NCBI GenBank assembly: GCA_036971615.1
Contig: JAYKKR010000001.1
Location: 1,798,001 to 1,862,000, forward strand
From: Amyloporia xantha
Taxonomy: Eukaryota > Basidiomycota > Agaricomycetes > Polyporales > Adustoporiaceae
DNA length: 64,000 nucleotides
Direction: 5' to 3'
Made by a program: the position numbers and the translations under genes. The notes below the pieces were generated by a model, which was not told where the DNA came from, made no database searches, and saw only the letters and a program-made list of their open reading frames with translations. Positions 22,735 through 33,298 of the stretch are shown piece after piece (position 1 is the first letter of the stretch; every line of letters starts with the position of its first letter).

Positions 22735-25700
22735 CTTGCTGAGATATTGATGGGTAAAACCGATACGATCAAAGTTGAATAAGTGGAGATTTCCGCCCAG
22801 ACGATGGTCAGAATCCTGCAAGCTTGTCAGACCAGAGGGAAAGGAACGTGAAGAAAGTACAATGCGACGAGCGCAGCGTGCAATGGAGGTAGGTAGGCAA
22901 TGCGATGAAGGGCGGGAAATTGGTGAGAAGCTTACGTGGGAACACCGGCAGACGCTCTGGCGCGCTGGCAGAAGGAATGCTGATAAAGTTGGTCAGCAAC
23001 CAGAGAGGCAACGATGGGCGTAGACTGCGAGACAGCAGTCCTCAAGCTATGTCGCCGCTGTTGAGGAGGGCGAGAGGAAAGATAGAGAGGGCGGTGAGAT
23101 GGCGACCGTCACATACACTTGGCAGCGCTGATGTCCTGGACTCGTTCGACCAGACGGACTCTGCCGCATCAGGGTATTATTCCCACGCTATCCGGTCGGG
23201 AATTTCAGAGTGGTCTAGGGCTGAACTGACACTGACGGTGTTGACCAAATATTCTTCCTCTGGTGTACTTAACTGTTACAGTCATTCCTTTCGTCTGCAG
23301 TACGTTACAAGTCGTATCTTTCAACAATTCGCGGAACATTTGGTGAGATAGCTCCGGCATACACTGGGCGCCCTCCCAAGTTGGCTATATCCGGGTGCAA
23401 TGCAGCGGCGTCGAGATGGCAGATTTGAATTCTCCACTGCCGGACGTTGGCCGGAAGCCACTCGTAATTTTGGAGCTATGTTGTATATCAAGATCGCAGC
23501 AATCGCGCTGGATTTCTCTGAGTCACCCTTGAACTTTTTTTGACATTGACATTGATTTGCTCCGTTGCCACCGTCATCTTTACATAATCTAAGTTTAAGA
23601 TGAGTACTCTTTCAGTAGATTTGCAGCACAGTGGTGACGTTCTCCAATTTTGTATGCCGTCTTCCAGGTCTTCTCAAAGGATATAAACAAGGCCCTGGAT
23701 TTCATTTACAAGACCAGCTCATCGTCTTACGACTGGGCCTAGATTTCATATCATTCGAAGCTGTGCCATGTCCCCAGTGCCCAGCGTTCCGTCCGCCCTC
23801 GCTCGCCTGTCTCATATTGACGATATTTCAGCTTGATCGAATGGTCATGTCAACGCCCCCCTTAGTCGCTATCTCGTGTCTCAGATGACACTCGTAAAGA
23901 GCATTACAAGACCACTCGACATGTGTCCGTGTTCCAGGCCGTCGCAGCAAACCCGCCCTGCTATGCATTGCCTGCCGATCGAACTTGAGGCAGCAGGAGT
24001 GGCCATGGGTTCTCATGAATTGTTCCTCGGCCATCGAGCGCAGCGTAGTTCATTGAGGGCCCTGTGATGTACCAGTACGTACTGGACAGTGTGGTCACTT
24101 CTATAGATGCCTTTACAAAGCGGATCGTCGCTAGTTCTACCTGTCTCGACAGGAGATGTCTATGAAACGACGGCAGGAGCCTCCTATACTCCTGATGCTG
24201 GTATGCAATTTACTTTGCATGAAATTGCGACAAGAACCCACGCTGCTCGGAATTGTTCCTGCGGGCGTAACGCTTGTCATCCATTTTCTTCCGTTAGCAT
24301 CTCAACTGCGCTGATGACTCTACGTTTTCCACAGCTTGCGCTGACCTCTCACACCTATGACGCTTGTCACCCCGACGTATGTCTTCGTCGCTGGACAATG
24401 TATATTCTGCAGTGCAGACGCGTCTGTCATTTTAAAAATGGTGAGATTCGCTTTTTCGCCATGCTCTGTGTTTATCTGTTATGGGTGATAAGCCCCGCCG
24501 GTTTTGCTCCAAAATGTGGTACTCAGATACATGGACTCGCAAGACGTCGAAGGCCGCCAATTGTAAGAACTTTTGTACCATTGGTGCTTGGGAGTTTGCA
24601 ACCACAACCCCTGAGGCGGGGAATGTGACCCGGGCGTTGATTGGCCATTTCCGTCCAATCGCCGTTAGATCTATGGTTACATTATCGGCTCGCGGGATGT
24701 CCGATCATCTTCTTACTCAATTGCCCCCGGGAATCACTAGACCGAATTATATTGTTTGTTACATCAGGAGCTCACCTACATTTTCTCTACAGAATGTCTG
24801 CTCAGGTTCTTGGACATGATGTGAAGCTTGGAATACACGCATCTATTTAGAGCGCTGTTTAGCATGGATCCGAATCGGAGCACTACTTTGAAGCGCTCAT
24901 TGTGGTCTTCGCCTCTGACGCTCGTCTGGCTGCATACAGCGCTTGGTGGCGTATTGCAAAAGCGTCTGATAATACACCGAACAGTTTGCAATACACGCTC
25001 TGCATGAGTCTTCTCGGATGACTGACGTTCACATACTGATATATTTAGAAACTTGCTACGCTCACCATAGCCAAGAAATATACGAAGTTAACCTCTGTGA
25101 CCCGTGAGCAATCCGTTCACTGTCAGAAACGCAGAGGTTCTATTTCGGGCCCAGAAGTTTTGGTTATCAGGTGCAACCAGGCCTGTCGTCATCGGATTTC
25201 ATAGGCTCCGTCAGACAAATCTACATTCCATTTGTTCATTGCCCACAGCGCTCCGCGGGATATTGGAGCTTACCTTCTCACGTCTATGCCGCCTACATTG
25301 GACAAGCCAAGGACATCCCTCGGCTTATGCTCGACTACAAGCATGAAATGGGGTCGTAAATCGTCGGTGGGTCCTCGATTAGAATATTTATGTGGATATG
25401 CAGTCATTATTTCCTTAGAACGATTGAGAAGTCGTGCATGGACACGAGCTAAAGGCTATACGCATGCTTCAACTGCTCAGCTATCACGTATTTTTACGCT
25501 GATATCTTCGAAAATCCACGGCGAAACAACAGCATTACCGCTGCACGTCCGCAAGCATTCCGAGCGGGGAACTTTGAGTTTACAATGAGGTTTCTACAAA
25601 ATTATCCGGTCTGTGTACACACAAAGAATGCGCGCCATTGTCATGGCAGTCTTGGTCATCACGTTCCTAGTGGCCAACTTCTACTATATTTCCTGTGCTG

Positions 25701-25880
25701 ATGGCTCATTTCACAAGAGTCAATCTGGCGCGTAATTGAGAAACACATCCGGCAAGATAAGTCCGAATATTTCGAGCTTGATTTAACTTTGCTAATAACT
25801 TCGAGTATCTGAGGTGGCGATTTTGACTGGAATTCGACAGCAACGCCCAAGAAAATGATAATCTTTGAACCTAAAAGGCC

Positions 25881-25903
25881 CCATAACCGTGAAACCGTTA
25901 TGG
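25881..25903. repeat. Small inverted repeat (hairpin)
   Basis: ccataac, nine-base loop cgtgaaacc, then gttatgg: seven-base perfect arms. No T tract or gene boundary nearby gives it a role. Confidence 0.5.
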
Positions 25904-27231
25904 GAAGACGGTCCTAATTTTGCAAGTATTCATCGTCTTCCCCTCAGCATGTATATGTTTCCAGCATTGCAAACTCATGGTTCGAAGTAATAGATGCCTC
26001 ACGACGTCTAACGCGATACTTCGTATGCTTCGTTCATATTAAATCAAGGTTAATTTTTCTGACGGAATCCCGGAATCATCAGGTACAATCAGCCAAGCGC
26101 CTTGTGGACTTCGGATTCAGGCTCAGCTTCATGCATCTCATTTGACTGATATGCTGATACAGCGTCAAGTGAAGTATTCTCCGAAACCAGGGCTCAGTCA
26201 GCGAGCGCAGTGTTGCTTGAGTAGGTTTCTTTTTTAAAATGATGTCGCACCGATGGCTGACAGATTAGAAGCACTGATACATCGCCTGACCTACTACACG
26301 TGGATGATCTTATTTTCTCTGTGTGCTCACATTGCCTTTGTTATTACTTCCATGCACACACGCTAATTTACGTACTTGACCGGGTGTCGGCTCGGCCATG
26401 ATGAGGACATTGACCCTGATCGCGCCTGTAGATTTTCAGCGACAACCACAGCGTGTTCTTTTGCTCACCGAGAGAGCACCTCGATTCTCGGCAAGCACTC
26501 CCATGCAGAAAACATGCCTTGTAGTTGTGGCAGCCATGCCACAAGCGGTGTTGATTAGTGCTCGATCCTGTATTGTCCTCGGAAGCATGCTCATACGCTC
26601 ACCCGACAAGAACTCCCTTTGATTTCCCTCGGCACGCAGCTCTTGGAAACCCCAGAACAAAGACTCGCGGGAGCAGGCTGCCTTCCGAAGTCACTGCGCT
26701 TCACAGCTAATTCTGATCCACTCAGCATAAGGACGCCACAAAGCCTTTGTTGTATTCTGAATTTGGATGTGGAGCAGTCTAACCCGAGTCTAATGTCTGG
26801 CTTTGCCCTTGGACTACGGTTGCACGCTCATATCAACCATACAGCATCAAGACACACGCAGTAATATAGTAAGTACTAAGCCTCTTGATGTATCGTCGTC
26901 GTCATCGGTTTCATGCGTTTGGGGCCTGTCGGGGCAATCATGCCGGCGTCTGACCAGTGCGTCTTTCATTGTGGTCATATGGAACGCTCACGACTCCGTT
27001 CTAGACTCTACTTCGTGCACGCAGTGGAACATCACAGACTTCATTGTAGCAAATAGACATCATTTTCCTCGCATCGACTGCAAGGCTCCACCAGGTGCCC
27101 TCGCGACCCATGTAATATGAGCGGTCTTCGCGTTCGTTGGTCTCTGGCTGCTATGCTCCAGGAGGCATTAAGGACGCAGAGGCAGGGCAGCACGTAGCTC
27201 ATGGGCAGCGGGGAAGGTCAGCGCATTCCAC

Positions 27232-27238
27232 TATAAAG
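27232..27238 (+). promoter_or_regulatory. Possible TATA box of the first small dsRBD gene
   Basis: tataaag lies 50 bases before the start codon at 27282, a spacing that would give a leader of about 20 bases. Confidence 0.45.
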
Positions 27239-27281
27239 AGGTCAGTGGACAGGGAGGCCTGTCATCACAAGGCAAGCTCGA

Positions 27282-27677
27282 ATGTCTACCAACGGTTAGT
27301 TCACTTCCGAATGTCTTTCTTTCTTAAAACTAATAAAAAGCCTCTCAGAGGGAACTGTGGCGCTCAACAACTGTGAGCTTCAGCAGTGGGTCTTTAACGT
27401 TGTTTCTCACAAGCTGGTATTCTAGACCTCCAATTTACCAACCAACTGACGCAGCTCAGTTGGGAAGAGTCGACTACGGGCCCCCGTCACGCGCCCGAGT
27501 GGACTTCAATCTGCAAAAGTGAGTACAATTACTTCCTAACGTGATATTGGTCACTTACCGCTGGATTGACTAGTCGGAGGCCAAGAAGTAGGTCGTGGTA
27601 CCGGTGCTCAAAAGCATCTTGCAAGAGACATGGCGGCGAAGGCTGCTTTAGACCATCTGAATGCAGAAGGCTCTTGA
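27282..27677 (+). CDS. Small single-domain dsRNA-binding protein (dsRBD)
   Basis: Four tiny exons (27282-27294, 27349-27372, 27426-27518, 27574-27677) join in frame and give 77 residues, nearly all one double-stranded-RNA-binding domain. Helix 1 reads VALNNYLQFTNQLTQLSWEE; the strand region has TTGPRHAPEWTSICKIGG; the last part has EVGRGTGAQKHLARDMAAKA with the Lys and Ala-Ala spacing typical of helix 2. Introns are 50-60 bases with good GT-AG ends. The second exon is 24 bases with the same phase as in the sister gene 2 kb downstream. It could compete for or present dsRNA in RNA silencing, but that role is inferred. Because the exons are so short, automated annotation may miss it. Confidence 0.85.
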
Positions 27678-29709
27678 AGCTCTCACATCTTCCATTTTTT
27701 CTTTCAACTTTCTTCTTCCTTTCCTGTCTGGATATTCTCCCATCGTCTGTCTTTGAATCATCCACTTTGACCTTGATCATTTTCACATCCTCCTTTATCC
27801 TCGGACTACATCACCTGTTGCGACTTTATTTACCGGATCCCATCGCTGGGTCTGTTGTGTGATCCCCGTCTTGTTATTTATCAATGCTCAGCGTTTGAAC
27901 CCTGAATGGTCGCTATGATTTCTCGGTGTCATACGAGCTGGTGCTGGCTGCATGCCTTCCGGACAAAGGTGTGGCCACTCGCCAAGTCATGTACAGTATC
28001 CAGTCAACAGGAGGATCGATCTGAGCAGTATATCTAGACCAGCCAAGATTTGACCGTCTATCGGGAAATGAGAGCTCCAAGATATGGATCTGTTCTGCTC
28101 CGAGTCGGTCCTCGGTCAACATCGCCTGCCTTAAGTGTAGCACGTGTCCGCGCCAAGAAGCATTTCCCGCGGGTGCATGATCCTGGCCGTCCGGGCTTGT
28201 GAACCATGACAGTGCATGACAGCCCCATCTGCCGCTAAATTAGGCTTTCAGCGTCGCAGATAATAGCCTCGGCCGTCCGTTTAACGGTCCCTTGTCCAGA
28301 ACTAGTGCTTCAGGAACCCGGGAATTGAAGAGTCGGCGGGACTTGCTTCAAGTTTGTCATGCTATGATGGTCTCAGTGCAGCGGCGCATGAACCGGAATG
28401 TCCGTATCTCGAACTGCTAAGCCTCTCTTTCCGAGGTCTACGGACGAGATATTTCAATTTTATTGCTCCGCATGTGCCAGAGTAGAGCGTCGTATGGGGA
28501 ATCCTTATTTCGTAGCATCATGTCTCTGCTAGACAAACTCCGGGATGCTAACCATGATCCATTCTGCGCCTAATCTGTATCCTTCGTCAAAGTGAACTGG
28601 GTGAGTCACTGATTACCTTGAAACTATAGTCTTCCCGTTACTGATCCGCTTCGATTCGAGGCTACGAGATATCCGCAGATGAATCTCAATCTTTCCGAGC
28701 CTGTCCTGGCCTGCTGTTCTGCTGTTCTGCTGGTGATGGGCGCTGCCATTCCTAGAGATGGTTGACTCCCGTGTCGCAAGGCCGAGCCTCCGATCAATGA
28801 CGCCGTCAATTACAACTTTTGATCATGCGTTATGCCAGCAATTACCTTTGCACTACTACAGTCGTGGCACCAAATGCCGTGGGTTCATTCGGCTACCTAT
28901 GTGCTGTAAGTCGGCCACGCCCCGCGTTGTAATTGTGATTATGTACTGACATTGCTCGTACAGCTCTGCTAAATGAAGTCGCGGCCGTCCGGATTCAATG
29001 ATCCGTGTGACCGTGTCCGTTGGGGGCCCTCCTGACGCCATGACAGACATCAAGGGTTTACAGGCGTCGGCGGTTGTATCGCCATTTCTGTCCTCAAAAT
29101 CAACTGCGACACCTGGTAAATTGATTGGTCGAGCCATCGTGCACAGAGTGGTCAGTGCGACGAAGCGACATTCAAGCTGTGTCCCCTCAGCTGAGAGGAT
29201 GCCTGTTCTCTCCAAAATCTCTACATTGTTTTTAATGTTCTAGTGCATCTGGTACGGGGTAGCGACCAGAGTCGCAGTGTTCTTCACCCTTTCACCCGGA
29301 ATATCGTAGAACACCGTCTCTACTCAGGTCATTCTTTCAAAAGTCCTTTTCAAAATTGATGTAACACCAGAATACTGAAACGTTGCCGGATTTGTTCGTC
29401 CTCCAGCTCCCCGATGTCGGTTGGAAGGCAGCTGATGAGGCTATACCCTTGGGCGGACTGTTTGGCCGCCCCTTCTACTCGTATCGTTGAGCGCACGGTA
29501 TCCGCTGTAAACCCCGCTCTTCTCAGGATGTCTGCGACGGGGCCGGGAGTTTAATCCAAGGACATGCTGTGTCAAACTGCACTGGAGTCTTAAATTGTGA
29601 CCGACCGCACGTATATAACATACCATGCTTTTCCAAGATCTCTCCAAACCAAATCCCTTCTAAAGAACAGCGTTGAGATATCTGGCAAACATCCAATCAC
29701 CAACTCAAA
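27678..29709. other. Gene-poor stretch of 2 kb between the small dsRBD genes
   Basis: No supported gene on either strand; several short frames lack splice or family support. A TATA-like element near the right end belongs to the next dsRBD gene. Confidence 0.4.
29612..29618 (+). promoter_or_regulatory. Possible TATA box of the second small dsRBD gene
   Basis: tatataa lies 92 bases before the start codon at 29710. Position is plausible for a core promoter; no other support. Confidence 0.4.
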
Positions 29710-30093
29710 ATGACTTGTACGTCCTTGACTATATCCACTCACTTCGCCTGTTAATATGATGCCACTACAGCTCCTGTTATTACCCTGAACAACTGCAAGT
29801 CCTCCTATAAACATTTTTCTCCAATATTAACCACATTTTCTCCATTAGACCTGCAGAACTCCGGAAGGGGAACTAGTAAGTTGAGCTGGGTTGACACTCC
29901 CTCCGGTCCTGCCAATGCGTTGCAGTGGACCGTGACCTGCAAATGTGAGCCTAGCAGTTCTATATTTGTGGAGCCGTTTTATTCATGCGCCGTAGGGGAC
30001 GGAAAAGTATATGGGGTCGGCGTTGCTCGATCCAAGGGCGAGGCGAAAGAAATCGCTGCTCAACAAGCTTACCAGAAATTGGCAGGGCTTTGA
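29710..30093 (+). CDS. Small single-domain dsRNA-binding protein with a GC-AG intron
   Basis: Four exons (29710-29716, 29771-29794, 29849-29944, 29996-30093) give 74 residues. The domain runs ITLNNYLQNSGRGTSKLSWV, then NALQWTVTCKWDGKVYGVGV, then ARSKGEAKEIAAQQAYQKLA, a complete dsRBD. Intron 2 starts with GC (gcaagt), the standard GC-AG donor; only this donor restores the conserved NNYLQ. Intron 3 is 51 bases, in frame and stop-free, so retention would insert 17 residues into the central hairpin. Exon 2 has the same 24-base length and phases as in the gene at 27282. Likely a tandem paralogue; biological role unknown. Confidence 0.85.
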
Positions 30094-30348
30094 GGGAATC
30101 AGCATTGATTCGTATCCCTCTATACATCTTGTATCCCCTAATTCCTCGTCGTTGTATCCCTACGTCAGTGCTTGTATCTTACTTCAGGTATTTTTGCACA
30201 TGGTGGCGTCTATGCCATTATAGTCATCACGTAATACATCTACCGATCGAATCGAACTCATCAGTTTGTCCGAATCTGAAACCATTTCTCAACGTTAAGT
30301 CCATGCGCAAGTGATACGTGATATCGGAATTCGGAGCGTTTACAGGAA

Positions 30349-30740
30349 ATGTCACGTCGAGTCATTCCCTTTGTCGTGGCAGCAGTAACCGGTAATTGCG
30401 TGGCTTTACCGCAGCGACCCACGACACATTCTCACTTCCACCTACAGGGATCGCATCGGGCATTTACATATTCAAACCTCTAGTCGACGAGAGCTTTCAA
30501 TCAAGCAGGTCTGTACCGTTCATTATCTCAGAAAAACCTTTTCTCACTGACGGATTATCTGTGTCTAGCGATGCACCCCATCCAGCATCTGCGACTCCCG
30601 CTGCCACTGGCAGTGCCGCAGCTAGTCCAGACAAACATGCAGGGTCCACCTCTGACGTAGGTGTGCGCCCGGTGGACAGCCTTCAGAGCTTGGACAATTC
30701 CGAGCTCCCTGCCGAGCGCGAGAAAGCCCGTAACCATTAG
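30349..30740 (+). CDS. Small protein with an N-terminal membrane segment
   Basis: Three exons (30349-30391, 30448-30508, 30569-30740) give 91 residues. The N-terminus MSRRVIPFVVAAVTGIASG, continuing IYIFKPLV, is a short basic start followed by one membrane helix. The rest is Ala/Ser/Pro-rich and ends in a charged tail. This layout is common among small fungal mitochondrial inner-membrane proteins (MICOS or respiratory assembly factors), and the neighbouring mitochondrial-translation genes make that tempting, but I do not recognise the family. Intron 2 is 60 bases, stop-free and in frame. It converges on the Sad1 gene, about 250 bases away. Confidence 0.6.
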
Positions 30741-30987
30741 CAGTATCAGTTGTTCTCACTGGCGACAGATACAACCTCACGCGAGCACCTTCATCAATCT
30801 AATGAGGAGCGACTGGTCTCATGTCCATGAGGAATCTGATGTGCAACGTGCTATGTTGGTACTGCGAGACAGGCAACGAACGGCATTCTATATCCGATCA
30901 TCCCCCCCTATATACGGCTGGATCTACGACCTACACTTTCACAACGGATTTGCTCTGTCTTAATCCCAAGATTGCCACCACTCATCA

Positions 30988-33047
30988 TTAACGGTCAACA
31001 TTCATGGCAGATCCGTTCTGTCCCTCATCACTATGGTTCCTCTGTGGTCCATGTGGTCCAGGTCTTCTTTCCCAGATCTAAGCCAACGACGCATGAGCTC
31101 AACGCCCGGCCAAGTAGTGCAGGTGAATGTGCGCAAGGCAACGGAACTCACCTGCAGGACTGTTTCTCCCAAGAAAATCATTTCTTTTCTGATTTCTTCC
31201 ACAATGAGGTCCTGAATTTGGAACCACTTTTCGTTCTCGCCTCCGCCGGCACCTGCGCGCAGATGCACCTTCCATACTGTGCTTTCCTTGTCACGGGTAG
31301 TGCCAGCCGCCGACTCGTGAGTAACATTGGCTATCAGATCGTACAAAGTGTGCGGATGAGAAGGCGGGGCATCAAGATCTGGTGTCAGAGCGACCCAAAT
31401 GTCGTAAGTTTTTGAAGGACAGACGTTCACAAGAGCTCTTACAGTCTCGGAAATCGAGCCCTCGGAGAGGAAAATTCACTATGGTAGGATTCTTTTCTTC
31501 AACAAAGACGTTTTTGGTGAATCGCTTAAAGTGTAGGATAATGTAAGGGGGCAATTGTTGACACTTGAAGCGTCGTAGCTGACCAGCTGACTCCTACGAG
31601 CGATAAATGTCATATGCGCACAGCTCAACCTGTAGAACATTGATACTGACCTGAGTTGTGCGACCATCATATTTGGCAAGCACAGAGTGAATTCCAACTT
31701 GAGGAATGATGTTCTTCTCGACAGCGTCCTGAAACAGCGGTGGCGGCGGCAAGTCAACCGCAAGGAATAGGAAGGGAGAAACAGATGATTTGATCTCTAA
31801 AGATCCAATCTTATTTAGATTGCGCGACATGTCAACATCATCCGAGGAAGGTACGCACCTCGATCGATATCAAATCTCGGCTTCTCGCTGCCTCCAAGAT
31901 CTGGGCGGACGACGACTTGCTGCGTCTCCATGCGCACCTGACCCTGAAACGTGGAAAAAATGACACCTGGGTATTGATCAATACGGAGGACCCTTGCACC
32001 GAGGCGACACGTACTGGAATTCCTCTTTTTTGTTCCGCCCATATCCTTATGGAGACGGTTTAGTAACCATCCCAGGAATTCGACCGGGTCGCCTTGCCTC
32101 TCGAGGCTGAACTTACCCGCACTTGCTCTGCCCACCTCTTGCAAGAACTCGTGCGGGCTGACTTGGCTCTTGAAGAGCCTAGGGTTCCAGACCTTCTTTG
32201 CAAGGCCAGCAAACCGTTTGACCAATTCTGACTCCTTGCCGCGAAAGTTTGAGAGTAACAGATAATCTCTCAGAGGCGATACGTGGAGAAGCGAGTGAAT
32301 GATGACATTCATGTAATCGTTCCGTTTTATATCATTGAGGCCTATGTAACCGGGAATGTAAGGCTTCGACGACAGGTCGTATGACGGTTTTTGAGTGTGC
32401 GATGGGGATGAAAGACCCTCAATTGACGCTCGGTTGAAGGTTGGGGCCAGAACAAAGGCGATATCCTCCAGGGATGGGTCTGAGACGAGATATCCATCAG
32501 GTAGAACATATACCTATTGGAGACTCTGGTGTCAGCCGGGATTGCTTCTCTCGAGTAACAGACGTGACCTGCCTTCGTAGTCTCAAGATTAATGAAAACA
32601 TGATGATCGTCATGAATTGCATGCGCATAGGCGTATGAACTCCTGCCTCGACCTTGAAAATACTTCCCGCATACGAGGCATCCATAGATGTTGATGTTCG
32701 AGAGAGAAACAGAGCAGACTTTCTCGAAGTCAAAGTCCAGAAGGGCTCTGTTAATCTATCTTTGAGAGTGAGACCAATACCAGGAAAGGATGGTGCCGCC
32801 ATACCGTGTCGAGGTACATATCAGATGCTCGGGGCGGTTCGGGCTGATTGGACATAGTACCGTCAGAATCATCTTCGTCCTCTGAGACAATGCGTGATGT
32901 ATCTTCTATCCTCCTCGGACTATCGGCGGAGTGTGCGGTCGCGCTCGTTGATGACGGTCCTGCCTCGGTTTCCGTGTCCATTCGCGCCCTCTTCGCGGGC
33001 CGGTCGGTCTCATCAGCATGTCTCATTTTTGTGACTTGTGCAGCCAT
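30988..33047 (-). CDS. SAD1: Sad1/USP39, U4/U6.U5 tri-snRNP assembly factor
   Basis: Eight exons (32805-33047, 32573-32755, 32015-32513, 31859-31966, 31651-31796, 31443-31593, 31152-31378, 30988-31077) give 548 residues, close to the human 565. An acidic/basic leader is followed by the zinc-finger UBP domain (LDTINRALLDFDFEKVCSVS, GCLVCGKYFQGRGRSSYAYA) and a USP fold. At the catalytic position it reads GLNDIKRNDYMNV, with Asp where active proteases have Cys, as in all USP39/Sad1 proteins. Known family role: loading the tri-snRNP in splicing rather than cutting ubiquitin. Intron 2 begins with GC (AAG|gcaggt) and is needed to keep the frame. The first 75 residues are low-complexity. Confidence 0.93.
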
Positions 33048-33298
33048 TTAGAATCGCAAAGCTCCTTCGAAGGACGATAGAATGTACAAGCTAGAGTCGC
33101 GGTAGCCTGAGGATGGGCCGCAAACGACTGAGCCGATCGTAGACTGAGAGGCGCCACTGTTTGATCACGTGAAGCGCGCTCACTCTTCGCCGGATCATTT
33201 TGTCTGTAGTCGCGTCTGCTCTCTGCACTGTGCAGACGGCCGTCGCCTGGGTGCTCGCAGATTGAGTTCCATTAGCTTGATTCTACACATACACCGTC
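33048..33298. promoter_or_regulatory. Short bidirectional promoter, SAD1 and RSM22
   Basis: Only 251 bases separate the two divergent start codons, so regulatory sites are probably shared. tgatcacgtgaag (near 33160) contains CACGTG, a bHLH E-box. Confidence 0.5.

Larger units (their letters stand above)
22735..27281. other. Gene-poor stretch of 4.5 kb
   Basis: Scattered open frames occur on both strands, but none joins through plausible splice sites into a recognisable protein. A frame at 24107-24628 and one at 24481-24819 were considered and not accepted. No terminal repeats, tRNA or satellite arrays were noticed; a small perfect-arm hairpin lies at 25881-25903. The part next to 22734 should hold the G-beta promoter. 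It may be decayed transposon sequence or noncoding transcription units. Confidence 0.4.

Noticed and set aside
24107..24819. Open frames of 173 and 112 codons in the gene-poor stretch
   Set aside because: No family resemblance, unusual composition, overlapping frames and no splice sites that extend them into a longer protein.
25881..25903. Hairpin as a regulatory or transposon end
   Set aside because: Arms of seven bases only, no target duplication, no matching partner nearby.
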